A stretch of 64,000 bases of DNA from Callorhinus ursinus (taxonomy: Eukaryota; Chordata; Mammalia; Carnivora; Otariidae). Under the pieces are notes generated by a model. That model worked only from the letters and a program-made list of their open reading frames with translations. It was not told the origin of the DNA and made no database searches. Where the stretch lies: the NCBI RefSeq assembly GCF_003265705.1, contig NW_020312788.1, forward strand, positions 7,914,695 to 7,978,694. The letters run 5' to 3'. The position numbers and the translations under genes were made by a program. This document shows positions 48,441 through 61,558 of this stretch, piece after piece. Position 1 is the stretch's first letter. The number at the start of each line of letters is the position of its first letter.

Positions 48441-50155
48441 CTATGCTTGCCTCTACTTTATTGCCTCTAAATGCTACACTTTTTAAACCTTAGCTTACTC
48501 CATATTATATGTCCTAATTGTGCTTCTTAATTATGGTTTCTAACTGATTATCTGAGGTGTGAATCTGATTGATTTAATTCACACCAAAAGGTGAATGAAG
48601 CAAGCTTTATCCTAGGTGTTTTGTGTTTTAAACAGGACTGTATCATTCAAAAGGGGTCTCTGTCTGGTAGGATGGTCAGTTGCAGAAGAATGAGGATAGC
48701 TGGTATATGCCTATAATCTTTGCATAATTATTAATGGTACTCTTTTTTTCCTCTTAAAAGTGTCCTCACTTGGGACCGTAAATTATATGGTCAACTTAGA
48801 TTTGGGGGACATTTTTAGTTAAGGGATCCTCAACTACTATTTATCTAGTTCTTATCTAAGAAGCTTGTAAGAAAATTCGTATGGTAGTGTGATTCAATTG
48901 TGGAAGCTCTATTGTGTTCTTATCGTCTTCTTCCCACAACAAAGTTTTGTTTCCTGGCAAAATTATGTGATTTGGCAAAATTCACCACTAGTATTTAAAA
49001 GGGAAATCATACATTTACTGGTGTGGAGAGTCTCTGGTTTATTTAAAACACCTTTAATTTTCTTCATCTTGGTTCCAAATGTCAGTCTCCGTTTCTGCTA
49101 CACACCCTACTATCTTGTGCTTCTGAGCTCTGCCCAGAGGCCACCATCCTCTCCTGTGCCTGGTCTTCTCTAAATCCTTCAGGCAACCTTGTCCACATTT
49201 TCTAACATTTTTTTCCTTATCTCCATTAGAACTCTTATGAAATTATCTTGTAATAATTTGTTTCTGTGTCTGTCTCTTCCACTCAGTGGTGAACTATTTG
49301 AAGAGCTTTTTCGTTAAGGCACTTATTAAAAAAAAAAAAAGAGGAAATGGAGTGCAAAAAATAAATTTAAAAGAACCCAGGGATGCACCCATTTACCAAT
49401 GAAAAGGTCAGGTGGCACATTTTAGAGAAGTCTCATTCATTCAGCATCCTGTGCCAGTCATCTTACTAGATGTGAGAATTGTAAAAATTGACAAAACTAC
49501 ATTGTTTATTAGCTAACTTAATAACTTGCTGCCATGTGGTTTATATATTATGAAGCAACTTATTCTAATACTTAATCTGTAACTCTTCCTAAAAAGACAT
49601 AACAACTAATCACCCTTCTGTCTAGTTCGCCTAGAAGCAGAGAGGTAAAGGGTCAGGACAGTCCGGATAGATCTTTAATGCCTACCTAGTCAGCTGATTC
49701 TGATAGGGGCATCTTCAGGTCAATAAAAGAAAGAATATGTCTACATGTTCTTATAACAATATATGACCATTTGAAACAATCCCAGCCCTCCTTGAATATC
49801 CTTAGTTGAATATGCAGAGTAAAATACTTACAAATCTTTGCCATTGTTCTGATGTCTTTTTCTTCAGTCTTTCTCTGAACACTGAAAACAGCCTCATACT
49901 TACATTGGTTTCCCAACACATTTCATTCTTTTCCCCAAACCCAGAGTCATAAGTTGAGATGGTAAGGCCTGTTTGGTATCAGCAGACACTTCATCAGTCA
50001 CATCCCCGAAACAGGATTTCACCACCTCAACAAGGACTTCATATCTCTGCTCTCTCTTATAGTGATTTAACTCTACTGTCAAAAAATTAGAAAATATGGA
50101 GAACAAATAGAAAAAAAAAGACCTATAATCTTGCACCTAAGAAATAAGTGTATCT

Positions 50156-50158
<3 letters not shown>

Positions 50159-50190
<32 letters not shown>
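50159..50190 (+). repeat. (AC)16 microsatellite
   Basis: Uninterrupted AC dinucleotide repeat. Confidence 0.98.
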
Positions 50191-50197
<7 letters not shown>

Positions 50198-52539
50198 GTT
50201 TTCTTTGATAAGGCCAGGACAGCAGTATCTATACCAAACTGTAGCCTGTTTTCTTCACTCAGAAATTAATGATTGTATAACATTTAACACATGAACAGTC
50301 CATAAATTACTTGAATATTTACAAAGTATTATATTAAAGGAAGTAAAGTATTACCAACAATACTTTATTATTATCGACTTCACAATTGTAAACACATACA
50401 AAGAGGCTCTCTTGCACACTTGTGCTATTATTTTCCTCAGTGTATAAGTGCTGGGTAAAACAGTATGTGTATCTTAAAGACTTTTGGTACCTCTTGTCAA
50501 ATTCTACTTCAAAGATGATGCACCTAATTGCACATTTACTGTGCATAGTAAAGAGCATTCTTTTAAATTTTTGTTGACCCAATAAAAAGTGTATCTTATT
50601 GTTTCATCACTGAATTTAACCTGCAATCTTCATTAAAAAACATATGTAGAAAATATTTGAGGCAAATTATTTTCTTATTTTAAAGAAAATAGTCCTCGGT
50701 TTTGCCAAACCTAGGGAGTGATAGAATTCTCTCCGAGTAGCTGGTTGTGCAGACTAGACCCCTCATCCCACACCACGGTCACTTTTCCAAAAATGGCTCT
50801 TCACATTGACATTTTCATTTCAGTAACTTGCCAACTGCTTTCCAAGCCTCAGATTCAGAAATTAGTACTAATTAATTGACTACTTAGCAGCATTCTGTGA
50901 ATATTTTGTCCTTTCTATTTGGAATAATTGCATTTGAAGTTATTTTCGGTATTTTGTATTATCTATGTAAACAACAATGAAAATCTTGATTATTGAAGAG
51001 TTTTTATTTGGTAGTTTGCATCGAATATATACACATATAGCTACACATATTTAAATATTTACGGTTTGGTTAGATTCAAAGTGAGAGATACGAAAGGTAG
51101 TGAACTCATAATGATAAACATTCAGTAGAGATACCATGTAACAGAAATGAAATGTACTTATAAACCATAAATGACATTAAATGCTCAAAATACACACTAA
51201 TATGTGAGAAATATACAAACGACAGAAACTCAACATAGTAGAGGATGAGCCTGTAATTTTATCCAATATAACACTACCAAAATGACTGCAGACAAAGAGC
51301 ATTTTCTTCCTAGGCTGCCTTACTTAACCAAGATATGCAGAGCTCAGGTAATCTGATCTTTCTAGCTGTGACTCAATTCTTGGGTCTTCCCTCTAGGTGT
51401 TCTTTATAATGAATGTCACTTAACCAAAGCTCAGTAGGATTTATGGATCCCAGATTGCTCTTCTCTGAATTTGCCCCCTGAATGAAGGACTACACAAAAA
51501 TGCCACTAATTATGCACAGCCTTGACTGTCCTGTTAGCTGGCTTCTACTCAGTTCTCACTCTACAATTGCAGGACTTGTTTCTTTGCAGTTCGTGTTTCC
51601 AGAGTGAGTAGAGGGTGGCCTACTGAAATTTCATACCCACCAACATTCTTTATTTTAAATATATTCACAACAATGTGAGGACAGTGTGAGTTGCACAACA
51701 TTTTGTTTTAATTATTCACTCCTTCGAGGATGCCAATAACTTCAGTGATCAGTTTCCCTCCGGAGAATAGCTCATGTAAAAGAATTAATACTTTATGTTA
51801 TTAATCTAATTTTTTTAAAGTGTAATGGATACTGATTATGTTCTCTAAATCTTTTCCAAGTAAGTTTTATACTATCATTCTTAATTTCTTCAATAAAAGA
51901 AAATAAAGATAAATATTTGGTTGAGCTACAGCTCAGGTAATGACACTTAATCTGGAGTGTAAAAGAATAGGCAAGAGTATTTTCATAAATACTTCTCATA
52001 TGGCATTTAAAAAAATTGTTAAACTTTTTCCAGAAGAGAAGACTTAGAGATTTGAGTTAGAATATCTGAGATTATAGAATTTAAAAATTAAAATATAAAA
52101 AACAAAGATGAAGCCATACCTTTTAACTACATTAGCTGCATGTTGATTTACCCGGAGAAGACAAACAAAAGAAATTCCAGAGATTTCATTTTCATTCCAG
52201 CAGAAGTTATATGTGCTAACTTATGTTAAAAATTCCAAGAAACATACACTAACAAAATTAGGAAAAAATGTTTTAAGTAATGACATTATAATATTTTAAC
52301 CAGGCCTCCTTCCTACTAATCCCATTATTCCAGAATTGAAATAATTACCCTTTGCCCATCTTCACAACTAGTTTAAGCATAACTTCAGTGAAAAATTAGA
52401 TCCTGGATTGGTGCTCTTTTTGTTGATTTTAGACTGTTTACATACATGCACACTAATATCTTGCTATTGAGTTAAGACTGGCCTTGTGAAATTATCCATC
52501 TGTGGCAATGCTGAATAATGCCGTGTGATTGGAGCCCTT

Positions 52540-52760
52540 TAAATAATATTAACTATCATTTATTGAACATTTCCAAATGTGCTAGTACTCTTCTAAAAAT
52601 TTCATTTTTCTCTAATCCTCATAATTTCCTATGAAGTAGGTGTTCCCATTTTACAGATTGAAAAGATAAAGTCCATAAACTTCCCAAGGCTGCACAAATA
52701 GTATATAACACAGCTGCAGTTTCAGTGCAGGTTGTCTTCTTTCAGAGCCTATGTCCTCAG
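52540..52760 (+). mobile_element. MIR SINE relic
   Basis: TTAACTATCATTTATTGAACATTTCCAAATGTGCTAGTACTCTTC, CTAATCCTCATAATTTCC, GTAGGTGTTCCCATTTTACAG, AACTTCCCAAGGCTGCACAAATAG are in full MIR order. Confidence 0.8.
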
Positions 52761-53149
52761 AACTCCAGGACACCTCTGCGCATGCCTTCTGTCCACGTGT
52801 TGGCCCTGACACCCACAGTGTACACATCTGTAGAGTCAAGACCTATCTTGGCAGAAAAGTATGAATTGTTTTTTGATTTGAGGCATGTAAATGTTTTAAA
52901 TTTGGAGGATTCTGATCTTCTTTTCTTAAATGCAGTTACACAAGCGCCTGCCTCTGGTGTTTTAGAAATAAATTCACCTCTTTCCCCACTGCCTAATTCA
53001 GTGCCTTGCAAAAAGTAGCTACTCAACAAATAATCTCTTTAAATAAATCAATTCATTAAAACATGAGACAAACTCTCTTAACCATTGGATCTGCCAATTA
53101 CTTCTTCAATAAAGTAGAAGTCACCTCTTGCTTATTTGAAAAGGATGAT

Positions 53150-53410
53150 AAAGAGGGAACACAGTATAGTGGCTAAGATCATGGATTCTGGAGTCAGGTT
53201 GCCTAGGTCTAAATAGTGAACGTATACATTGTATGATCTTCTGCAAGTTACCTAACTACCCTCTCCTCAGATTCATCATTAGTGAGTGGAGACTCTGGTA
53301 ATAATAGAATCTATCTTACAGGTTTTGCAAAGACTAAATGTGTCCGTATTTGTAAAAGCAATTACAACTGCTCCTGGTGGTAGCCAGTTAGTGTAATATG
53401 ATTGTTAACA
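53150..53410 (-). mobile_element. MIR SINE relic
   Basis: ACACAGTATAGTGGCTAAGATCATGGATTCTGGAGTCAGGTTGCC through TATGATCTTCTGCAAGTTACCTAACTACC and CTATCTTACAGGTTTTGCAAAGACTAAATG gives the complete reverse-complement MIR layout. Confidence 0.85.
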
Positions 53411-53964
53411 AATAAAATAATATGAACAGGACAAAAAAAAGTGTGAAAAGGAATTGGGTTAAAAATACGTATTAAGTTGATATACTCTTGTGCTCAAAAA
53501 GAAAATTAGAGCTGCATGGGTGGCTGAATAAAAAATGTGAACCGAATTTTGATGTCAGTAGGTAAAAGAAGAAATCAGCAGTATTTCTTAAAAATTTAAA
53601 AATGTGAAATCCCAGAGATTTTATCTTGGAGATTATGGTCTCAAATCTGCATAATTTATTCTTAGACCTATTTGAAATGCTGAAACTCGTTTTAGGTGTA
53701 GTTGCCCTGAAAATGTCAGCAGTCTAGGCAACTTGGACTCTGTGCCCAGATGCCTTTCAGCTATATCGCAACCAATTCCAGTAATGGTATTCCAGAAACC
53801 TGTGTGTTTTGAAAGAGAAAGTTCAGGTCACAATGAGGTATAAGCTCAGTCCACCCCTCCTCCCCTTAGGACTTAGTGGGAAGCAAGAAATATTTAGCAC
53901 AAAGATGTAGAATTAATTGAAATCTATTGTTTTGAATAAAATATATGGATATAAATGCCCAAGT

Positions 53965-54110
53965 ATAGCTAAGGTGACCATATAATTTATTACCCAAAGC
54001 AGGATTCTTTTTAAAATAAAAGGGGAAGCTATCAATAATTATACCAGGGGAACATGAAAAATCCAGAACTGTCCAGACAAACTGGATGATGTATGAACAC
54101 TCTAGATACA
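53965..54110 (+). mobile_element. Ancient repeat, probably DNA-transposon-like
   Basis: AAGGTGACCATATAATTTATTACCCAAAGCAGGA ... AATAATTATACCAGGGGAACATGAAAAATCCAGAACTGTCCAGACAAACTGG resembles a recurrent 'gtgaccatat' family. Name uncertain. Confidence 0.35.
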
Positions 54111-55694
54111 ACCTGTATCTGGCTCTGTGTATCAGGTTTTCAAACTATATGCCATTTTATAATGCAGACTTTTCATGAACATTTTGTAGCTGTCTGAAAG
54201 TAGTGAGTTTAAAAGTGTAGCAACTCATTCTTGTGATGCCTAAAATGCTTACTGTGTAGACAAAGACAGTATCTTGCGATCTGGAGAAATGAGTCAGAAT
54301 TCCTCCAAAGAATATATTGCACCTGCTGACCTCTTTGAAATAAGGCTACAAATGAATCTTTCTATAAATACCATGTTGAAGGTTCTTAGTAAAGGATTTA
54401 ACATCAGCCACTTTGTGAACCACAGTGAGTCATGAGAGCAGAATGGACTAAAAGTAAAGAGACTGAGTTCATTGTTGAATGCCAACAGTCCTTTATAAGG
54501 TACCTCTGACTCTCAGAGGTCCTATGAAGGATCTTTATCTTGGAATCTGTTAAAGCATAGGTGTGTACAGGGTGTGTGACCAACCATCTTTTTTCCAGCT
54601 TCTCTGTCAGGCCTTAGTCATATGTGTTAGTCTGTTTGTAATCCTGTGATAAAATTAGCCTTCCTTTGTGTGTACAATTTGTTGCCTAAAGGATATGTAT
54701 TAAGTAGGAGGAACAACCCCAGAGAAGTTGGGACAGATAGCATTAAAAGAGAGAGATATTAACATTCTAATAAAAACAATTTAAAAAATAATTAATTCAT
54801 TCAGATTTGCAGTACACTCTAAACTTATTAGTTCTCATGAGTTTAAGTGGAAGTTGATATTTCCAAATTTAAAGGGAAAGATGTAGTTATAAAAAAAATC
54901 AAAATTAAGGAGTAAGACATTGTTTTTCAGAGGAAAGTTAAGCAAAACTGATACAACTGGTATTCTCATATTGTTGGTATTTTTCCAGTTCCAATACAAA
55001 CATAAAGGAAGTCATTTTTAGTGGGAAAATTGGGTTTGTAAACAAATTTAGCTTTTGCAGTGCCACAATCCATAAAGGAAAAACAACAATAACAACAAAA
55101 ACCAACTATGAATAACACTAATTATAAAAGTCCTTCTTTCCTTCCAGATTCAACTAACTGTCTTTTTAAAAATACTGTTGGTTGTTGAGGTCATTGCCCA
55201 TGATGAAACATTACCCAGAGAATGTGAGCACAATAAATGGAAGTATAGGGAATTATACCTTCCACACTTTATTTTCCTGTCCATCTGTGGAGTCTCATTC
55301 ACTTTTATATTTGCTAAATGAAAGTTCATGGAATAAAGAAACACCTGAATAAATACATTGATTTGTATGTGGAAATGGAACATCCCCCCCTCTTAATGAA
55401 CTAGGAGGGAACAAACACACACAGGCTTTCAAATCAGCATTATTTTCAATTTAACCTTAATGTATTCACAGAAAAGAGCAGCATATATTCTTGGTTTAGG
55501 AGTGATTTCTCTTTGTCCCTTACCCTGCATTCTTTCTCAACTTCTTATTCCAAGGAAAGTGTTCTCCAAACAAAGCAAAATTTTAGCTGGACATGGCAGA
55601 AAGCTTTGGCAGCTGGAAAGCAAAATGTATGACTGTCTTTCACATGGCACCCAGATTAATATTATTCTTTTAAAATTACAGGAAAGATCCATAT

Positions 55695-56455
55695 GTCTGA
55701 CTCTAAAGGGATCATATGATCACTTTTAATAAAAATTTTTATTTTGAAAAATATTCAGACCTACGGAGAAGTTGCAAAAATATTACAACGAACTCTCATA
55801 TTACCATAATATAGACTCAGCTATTGTTTGCAAGTTGCCACATTGGCTTTATCTCTGTCTACATTTTCTGTGTGACATATACACATTGCTCTTTTATGTC
55901 TATTTACTTATTTTGCTGAGACACTTGAAAATTATATGCACAGATCATGACCCTTCATCCTTAAATACTTCAATGTTTGATCCACGAGTGATGAGAAAAT
56001 CCACTCATGTAACCACAGCTTAATTATCAAATTCAGAAAGTTTTACATTGATACAATACTGTTATCTAATAAACCCTTCAAATTTTGACAATTGTCACTA
56101 TATTGCTCTTTAGCTAATTAGTTTTTAACAATTCAGGATTTAAACCAGTATCGTACATTGCAGTTTGTTGTCCTGTCTCTTTAGTCTCCTTTAAATGGAT
56201 GACTGAGTGACTTCCTCAGCCTTTCTTGTCTTTCCTGACATTGACATTCCTTAACGATGTGGACTCATTGTTTTTTAGAATGTTCAGTTTGAATTTGGTT
56301 GGCAAATCATCATAACTTAATACAAATTATGGATTGTGTTATGTATGAAGTATAAATGATGTTGTATCCTTTTCAGAGCATTAGCAGAAGCACCCAATGT
56401 TAGTTTGCCCATTTTTGGTGTTAACTTTCATCACTTGTCTTGCCATTTTTTTACA
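55695..56455 (-). mobile_element. Ancient LINE-like relic, family uncertain
   Basis: TATTTTGAAAAATATTCAGACCTACGGAGAAGTTGCAAAAATATTACAACG, then GATCCACGAGTGATGAGAAAATCC and GTTGTCCTGTCTCTTTAGTCTCC, resemble a widespread old repeat often read as reversed LINE sequence. Confidence 0.4.
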
Positions 56456-56464
56456 TGGTTTGAC

Positions 56465-58260
56465 AAAAAAAAATTAGAAAATGAAATTTTAAAATACTCT
56501 TAAAATCAGCATCAATATAAATTTAATAAAGACATTCAAAACATCTACATTAAAATAATTACAAATACTATCAAGAGAAGCTAAGGAGCAAATAAGTAAA
56601 TACAGAGATACTACATGTTCATGAATTGGAGGTCTCAATACTGTAAAGACATGTAGTCTTCCCAAAGCAATCTGCAATCTTGACCAAAATTATGGCAGTT
56701 TTTTAATATAAAATAACAAGCTGACTCAAAAATGTATATGAAAATGCCAAGGGTATGTAATAGTCAAAACAATTACAGAAAAGAACAAAGTTGAACTCTA
56801 ACCACCTGATTTTAAGAATTACTATAAAGCTACAGTAATCATGATGGTAGAATACTGGCATATAGTACAATTAAATAGATCAATGGAACAGAATAGTCCA
56901 TAAATAGATCCTAACATAGATAGTTAATTGATTTTTGTTAAACACCAAAGTAATTCAATGGGGAGGGGGGAAATGCCAGTCTTTTCAATAAATGAGCTAG
57001 GTTAACTGGAAAAATGCATGGAAAAAAAAGTAGATCTTGACCCTTACATTATACTATGCACAAAGACTAATTTGATATGGCTTCTAGACGTAAACATAAA
57101 GGCTAAATTTACAAAATATCTAGAAATAAACTACAAGAAAAAGTTTGTAACTTCGAGTGGGCAAAAATTTCTAAGAAAGTATGCAAAAGCCTTATCCATA
57201 AGAACGAAAAATGATGAACTGGACATCATCAAAATTAAAAACTTATGTACTTCTAAAACTTTCATTAAGAACATGAAAATTGACATAGACTGAGAAGAAA
57301 ATGTCACCAATGCATTTATTTGACTAAAGAATTATATTTTAAGTACATGTGTATATATACCACATACCATATATGTATATGTCTACAAATCAGTAATGAA
57401 AAGAGAAACAACCCAAATAAAAATTATGAGCAAAAGATTCATATAGATACTTCACAAAAGGAAAATACACAATGGCCTTAAAAGCACATGAAAAGGGAAA
57501 TAGGATTTAAAACCAAAGTAAGATGTTATTTCATACCCACCAGAATATATAAAATGAGAAAACTGACAACATCAAGTATTGGTGAGAATATGGAGCAACT
57601 GAAATTTTCATACATTGCCAGTGGGATTATAAAATGGTATAAGTACTTTGGAAAACTGTTTACAAAATTAAACATGCACCTACCTTAAGATCCAGCTGTT
57701 CCTCTTCTAGGTGTGTCTTTATCCAAGACAAACGAGAATATATGTCCACAAAATGTTTTGTACAAAATGTTTGCAGTAGCATTATTTATAACAACTCAAC
57801 CCAATCCAAACAACCCAAATGTTCATCAACAGGTGAAGAGTTAAATAAATTGTGGTATAGCTGTCAATGTTATACCAATCAACAATAAACAATAACAAAC
57901 TATAAATATGAAAGAGAAACATCATAAATGATTCTCAAAAATATGTTGAGCAAATAAAAAGCAGTAAATAACAGAATAAATAGTGCATAATTTTACTTAT
58001 ATAAAGCTCAAGATTAGGAAAATAAGCTAATCTATAGTGATAAAAATCAAAACTGTAGTTGCCTACGGGGGTGAGGAGTAGGAATTGCCTGGGAGGGAGC
58101 AAATGGAAACATTTGCGAATGATGGACATACTCTAGATCTTGATTGGTGTGTTGATTATATGATTCTCTATATTGGTCCAAACTTAACAAACTGTATACT
58201 TTGATTTGCATTTCACTGTATATACATTTTACCTGAATGTAATAAAGTCCTTATTTACAT
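56465..58260 (+). mobile_element. LINE-1 relic, sense (ORF2 3' half and 3' UTR)
   Basis: Colinear with L1 ORF2: TACATGTTCATGAATTGGAGG, TTAAGAATTACTATAAAGCTACAGTAATC, AATGGAACAGAATAG, CAGTCTTTTCAATAAATG, ACTGGACATCATCAAAATTAAAAAC, AAGCACATGAAAAGGG, GGTGAGAATATGGAGCAACTG, ATCCAGCTGTTCC. The 3' UTR is TTTGATTTGCATTTCACTGTATATAC ... AATAAAGTCC. The short open frames at 57018-57293 and 57488-57688 are ORF2 fragments; stops and indels separate them, so it is inactive. It lies in the same orientation as KCNH7. Confidence 0.85.
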
Positions 58261-58787
58261 TCAGAGTCAGATAGTTTTTTCTGTAACCATATGATTGTTA
58301 CAGACTTTAATATGACTTAAACAAATGCATCAAAGGAAATACGTCCTTTAAATTCTGGGCATTTACTTTCATGTATGGGGAATTAGCATTGTATGTAATA
58401 TTCTACTGATTGGATTTTCATCAGAGCAGTAAAAATCACAACTAATAACTCATTTTCTGTCTTTTTTTTTTAAAGTTGAAAGACATTAGTAATATCCTGA
58501 AATACCAACTAGGATTTATTTTCATGATTAGGAAATAAGAGTTACACATTTGATTAGCAAATAATTTTGTTTATTTTCCCCAATGATCTCTCAGATTTTA
58601 GCAATGCCTCAAAGGCACTAAATCTATTGTTTTGTTGGTCTATTTTCTATCGACTTTCATCCCTGGTAACAGTTGTAATTCATAATTTTAAATCCAATAT
58701 TTCATCCTCTTAAAACTATATCTAAACCAATTGCATTTAATTCTTTCCTACATTAGTAAATGATATCTCACTTTTGTTTAAGGGCAT
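58261..58787. other. KCNH7: Intron 2 DNA, nothing recognised
   Basis: No supported feature. Confidence 0.4.
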
Positions 58788-58800
58788 TATTTTTATTTTT

Positions 58801-58988
58801 TTAAATTTTTTATTGTTATGTTAATCACCATACATCATTAGTTTTTGATGTAGTATTCCATGATTCATTGTTTGTGCATAACACCCAGTGCTCCACGCAG
58901 AATGTGCCCTCTTTAATACCCATCACCAGGCTAACCCGTCCCCCCACCCCCTCCCCTCTAGAACCCTCAGTTTGTTTTTCAGAGTCCA
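58801..58988 (-). mobile_element. Short carnivore LINE-1 3' UTR insertion, antisense
   Basis: Same 3' UTR as at 27386-27600 (GTTAATCACCATACATCATTAG, ATAACACCCAGTGCTCCACGCAG, GAACCCTCAGTTTGTTTTTCAGAGTCC). 13-bp TSD TATTTTTATTTTT at 58788-58800 and 58989-59001. Strongly 5'-truncated (~190 bp). Confidence 0.92.
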
Positions 58989-60181
58989 TATTTTTATTTT
59001 TAAGTGGCAAATGGATCTTCAGTAATCTGTGAGCCCTTCAGGGTAGGGTACTCTCTATTGATTTCTGCTTGTAGTTTTCAAGATTGTATTATGGGTAAGG
59101 CAGAAAAGACAATTTTAATGAGAGTCATTTTTTTTTTTGTTAGATGCAGATCCAAAAAGTTCTACTAAAATAAAATAAGTGAGAGGAAAGAGGAAAATGG
59201 AATGGTAGAAAAGGTTTCTTTGGTAGGACAGATTTCTAACTAGAATTTTTAAATCTAGAAAATAAAAGTTATGAGGAAATCAATTGTGTAATCCAAAAGA
59301 TACATACATGTTGCTCGTGTGGTCAGATACATCTTTTCTTCACCAAAATACTGAAATCTAGAATGACCCAACTTTCTTTGAAAGAGAGCAGGTTTAAATG
59401 TATGGTTATATTGAGATGAATATACCTGTCCCCAAGAGATGGTGTTGATTAAATTGATAAATATCTTTAAAGAAAAGTTTATCTGTGGCTGCTAGAGCTG
59501 AAACAGATGTGTTTGTGATGCAAACTTAACGTTTTATTGGCTCATTTAAGACTGACACAAAGGACAATCAGTTTCCTAAGTGGCCATCCCTTGGTGCCGC
59601 CCCCTTGCTTTCAAGGGTACATAATCCATCAGGGCATTCTGACCCAATTTTTGTGTTCCTTACTTTCTTTTATTCCTCATTATGTTTGATGGATTAAGAT
59701 CAGTTCAAAACCACACCTAAAACCTAGTGCATATACAATTGCATTACTTTACAAGATTTTTCTAATGACAGAATGTTTGCTCACATTAATCATAATAAGA
59801 ATTGAACTACATCCTAATTATTTTGTTATGTGATAAACCACTAAAGATTATTGAATACCTTTATTGAGAAAAGTTTCATGTTCTCATTTTTTAATATTAT
59901 CCTTCTTATTTCTTTTATTGGTTTGGAATCTTCAAAACTTCACTACTTTAAACAGAAGCTTCATTTTGGTAATTCTGTTCCTTTAATTATAACCTGAACC
60001 AACATGTTTAGAATAAGTTAGTGGATGAGATATATCCTCTCCTTTAATTGTAGTAAACATTAGATTAGGATCTCTGGTCTTTACATTTGAAATATTTGGG
60101 GAGATTACTTCTTGTGAAAAAAATATAATTTTCAGAGTATAAAAAACAGTTCATATTTGCTGATCAGTTATTGGAAAAGGC

Positions 60182-60210
60182 AACAAACAAACAAACAAAC
60201 AAACAAAAAC
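60182..60210 (+). repeat. (CAAA)n microsatellite
   Basis: About seven AAAC units. Confidence 0.95.
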
Positions 60211-60368
60211 CAAAAACCAGAAATGGAGAGTGGGGGAAAATATGTAGGAAAACAAAACTGTGAGGTACCCAGAAAACAAGTACATGGGTCTGTAGTGGAA
60301 AGTGAGTAGGGTAGGAAATATGCTTCAAGGCAATGAAGGAATAATAGAAAGAAGAATATACACAAAAA

Positions 60369-60392
60369 GAGAGAGAGAGAGAGAGAGAGAGA
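60369..60392 (+). repeat. (GA)12 microsatellite
   Basis: Uninterrupted GA repeat ending at ACTGCTGC. Confidence 0.95.
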
Positions 60393-61059
60393 CTGCTGCT
60401 TCCTGCCCTCGAAAGAAAACATGCCCATGAAATCTCGACAAGCACAAGTTCAAGAGGGTTATCTGAGACTAGACACCAGGATCCTAGAAGGATGAATTCT
60501 TCAGTGTGAAGAATATTTATTCCTTAGATCTGTTTGCTGTTCTATTTGGAGCTAAGGCAAGAGTGATGAATAATGGATAACAGGACACCCTAATTGTCTC
60601 TGTAACAAAGGCAGCAGCACTGGAATTCATTATACCTTATTGTGTGAGTCCATATATTGACAGTTACACAGATGAAAGAACTTACCCTCTATAGATAACA
60701 GGTCTTTGTTCCAAATAACAGATTTACTTTTTCAAAAGTAGAAGCTAATAATTAGGGCCTATTATTGCCTTCCACACCTCACCTCTTTGGTGAAGTAACT
60801 ACATTAAACCTCATGGAAAACAAGATCAAGATGATAATGGCATTGCCACCCTTGAGTCAATTAAAAAAAATTATCTAAACATGAGATGCTGGAAAATCAC
60901 AAAATTTTAAGATAGTAAGGAACTGGGATCCTGTGTTATACTTTCTAGGAAGTGGGTGAATGGTTCCTGGCCCAGAGTAGCAGCCCCCCCAAATGCTAAC
61001 TAACCAGCTTCCTTCCTGCCCGCCTCTTTTCCTCCCTCCCTCCCATCTCCTCCTCCTTC

Positions 61060-61200
61060 TTTCTTTTAACAACCCTTACTTTACAAATGTAGAAGCCGAT
61101 GCTAAGCAACTGGCCCAAGCTCACTTGGCGTCAAGACCAGGGCCCATAGGTTCCAATTTCTAAAATCAGGCTGATTTCCCATTATTGTATAGTGAAAGCA
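61060..61200 (+). mobile_element. MIR SINE relic (3' half)
   Basis: CCTTACTTTACAAATGTAGAAGCCGATGCTAAGCAACTGGCCCAAGCTCACTTGGCG and TCAGGCTGATTTCC parallel the MIR second half. Confidence 0.55.
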
Positions 61201-61504
61201 CTGTCTTCTTGCTCATGCTCTTTCATTTGCTCTTTTGGTGCTTTTTAAACAACCTTTCATGATACTTTCTTTTTCCAATATAATATATGAAGTGTATGAA
61301 TCTATAAATTGATTTAAGCCCCTTGAGAAGGGATAGTGCTACTTGTACTCTATATTAAAATAGTAAGGCATCACTATTTGCCATAAAATGATACTGCAAT
61401 ATTCTAAGAAAGGAACTCACATCTCACAGAGCATCTACAGGGACATTAGAAATGAAACAGAATGTAAATCTGTTTAAGTTGGTGAGTCTGACTTATTTGG
61501 CTTT

Positions 61505-61558
61505 ATGAGCTCTTGCAGGTAGTTTTGGGTAATGAGCTGTTGCAGATAGTTTTGGGGA
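61505..61558 (+). repeat. 27-bp tandem duplication
   Basis: ATGAGCTCTTGCAGGTAG... (61505-61531) and ATGAGCTGTTGCAGATAG... (61532-61558) differ at three positions. Confidence 0.9.
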
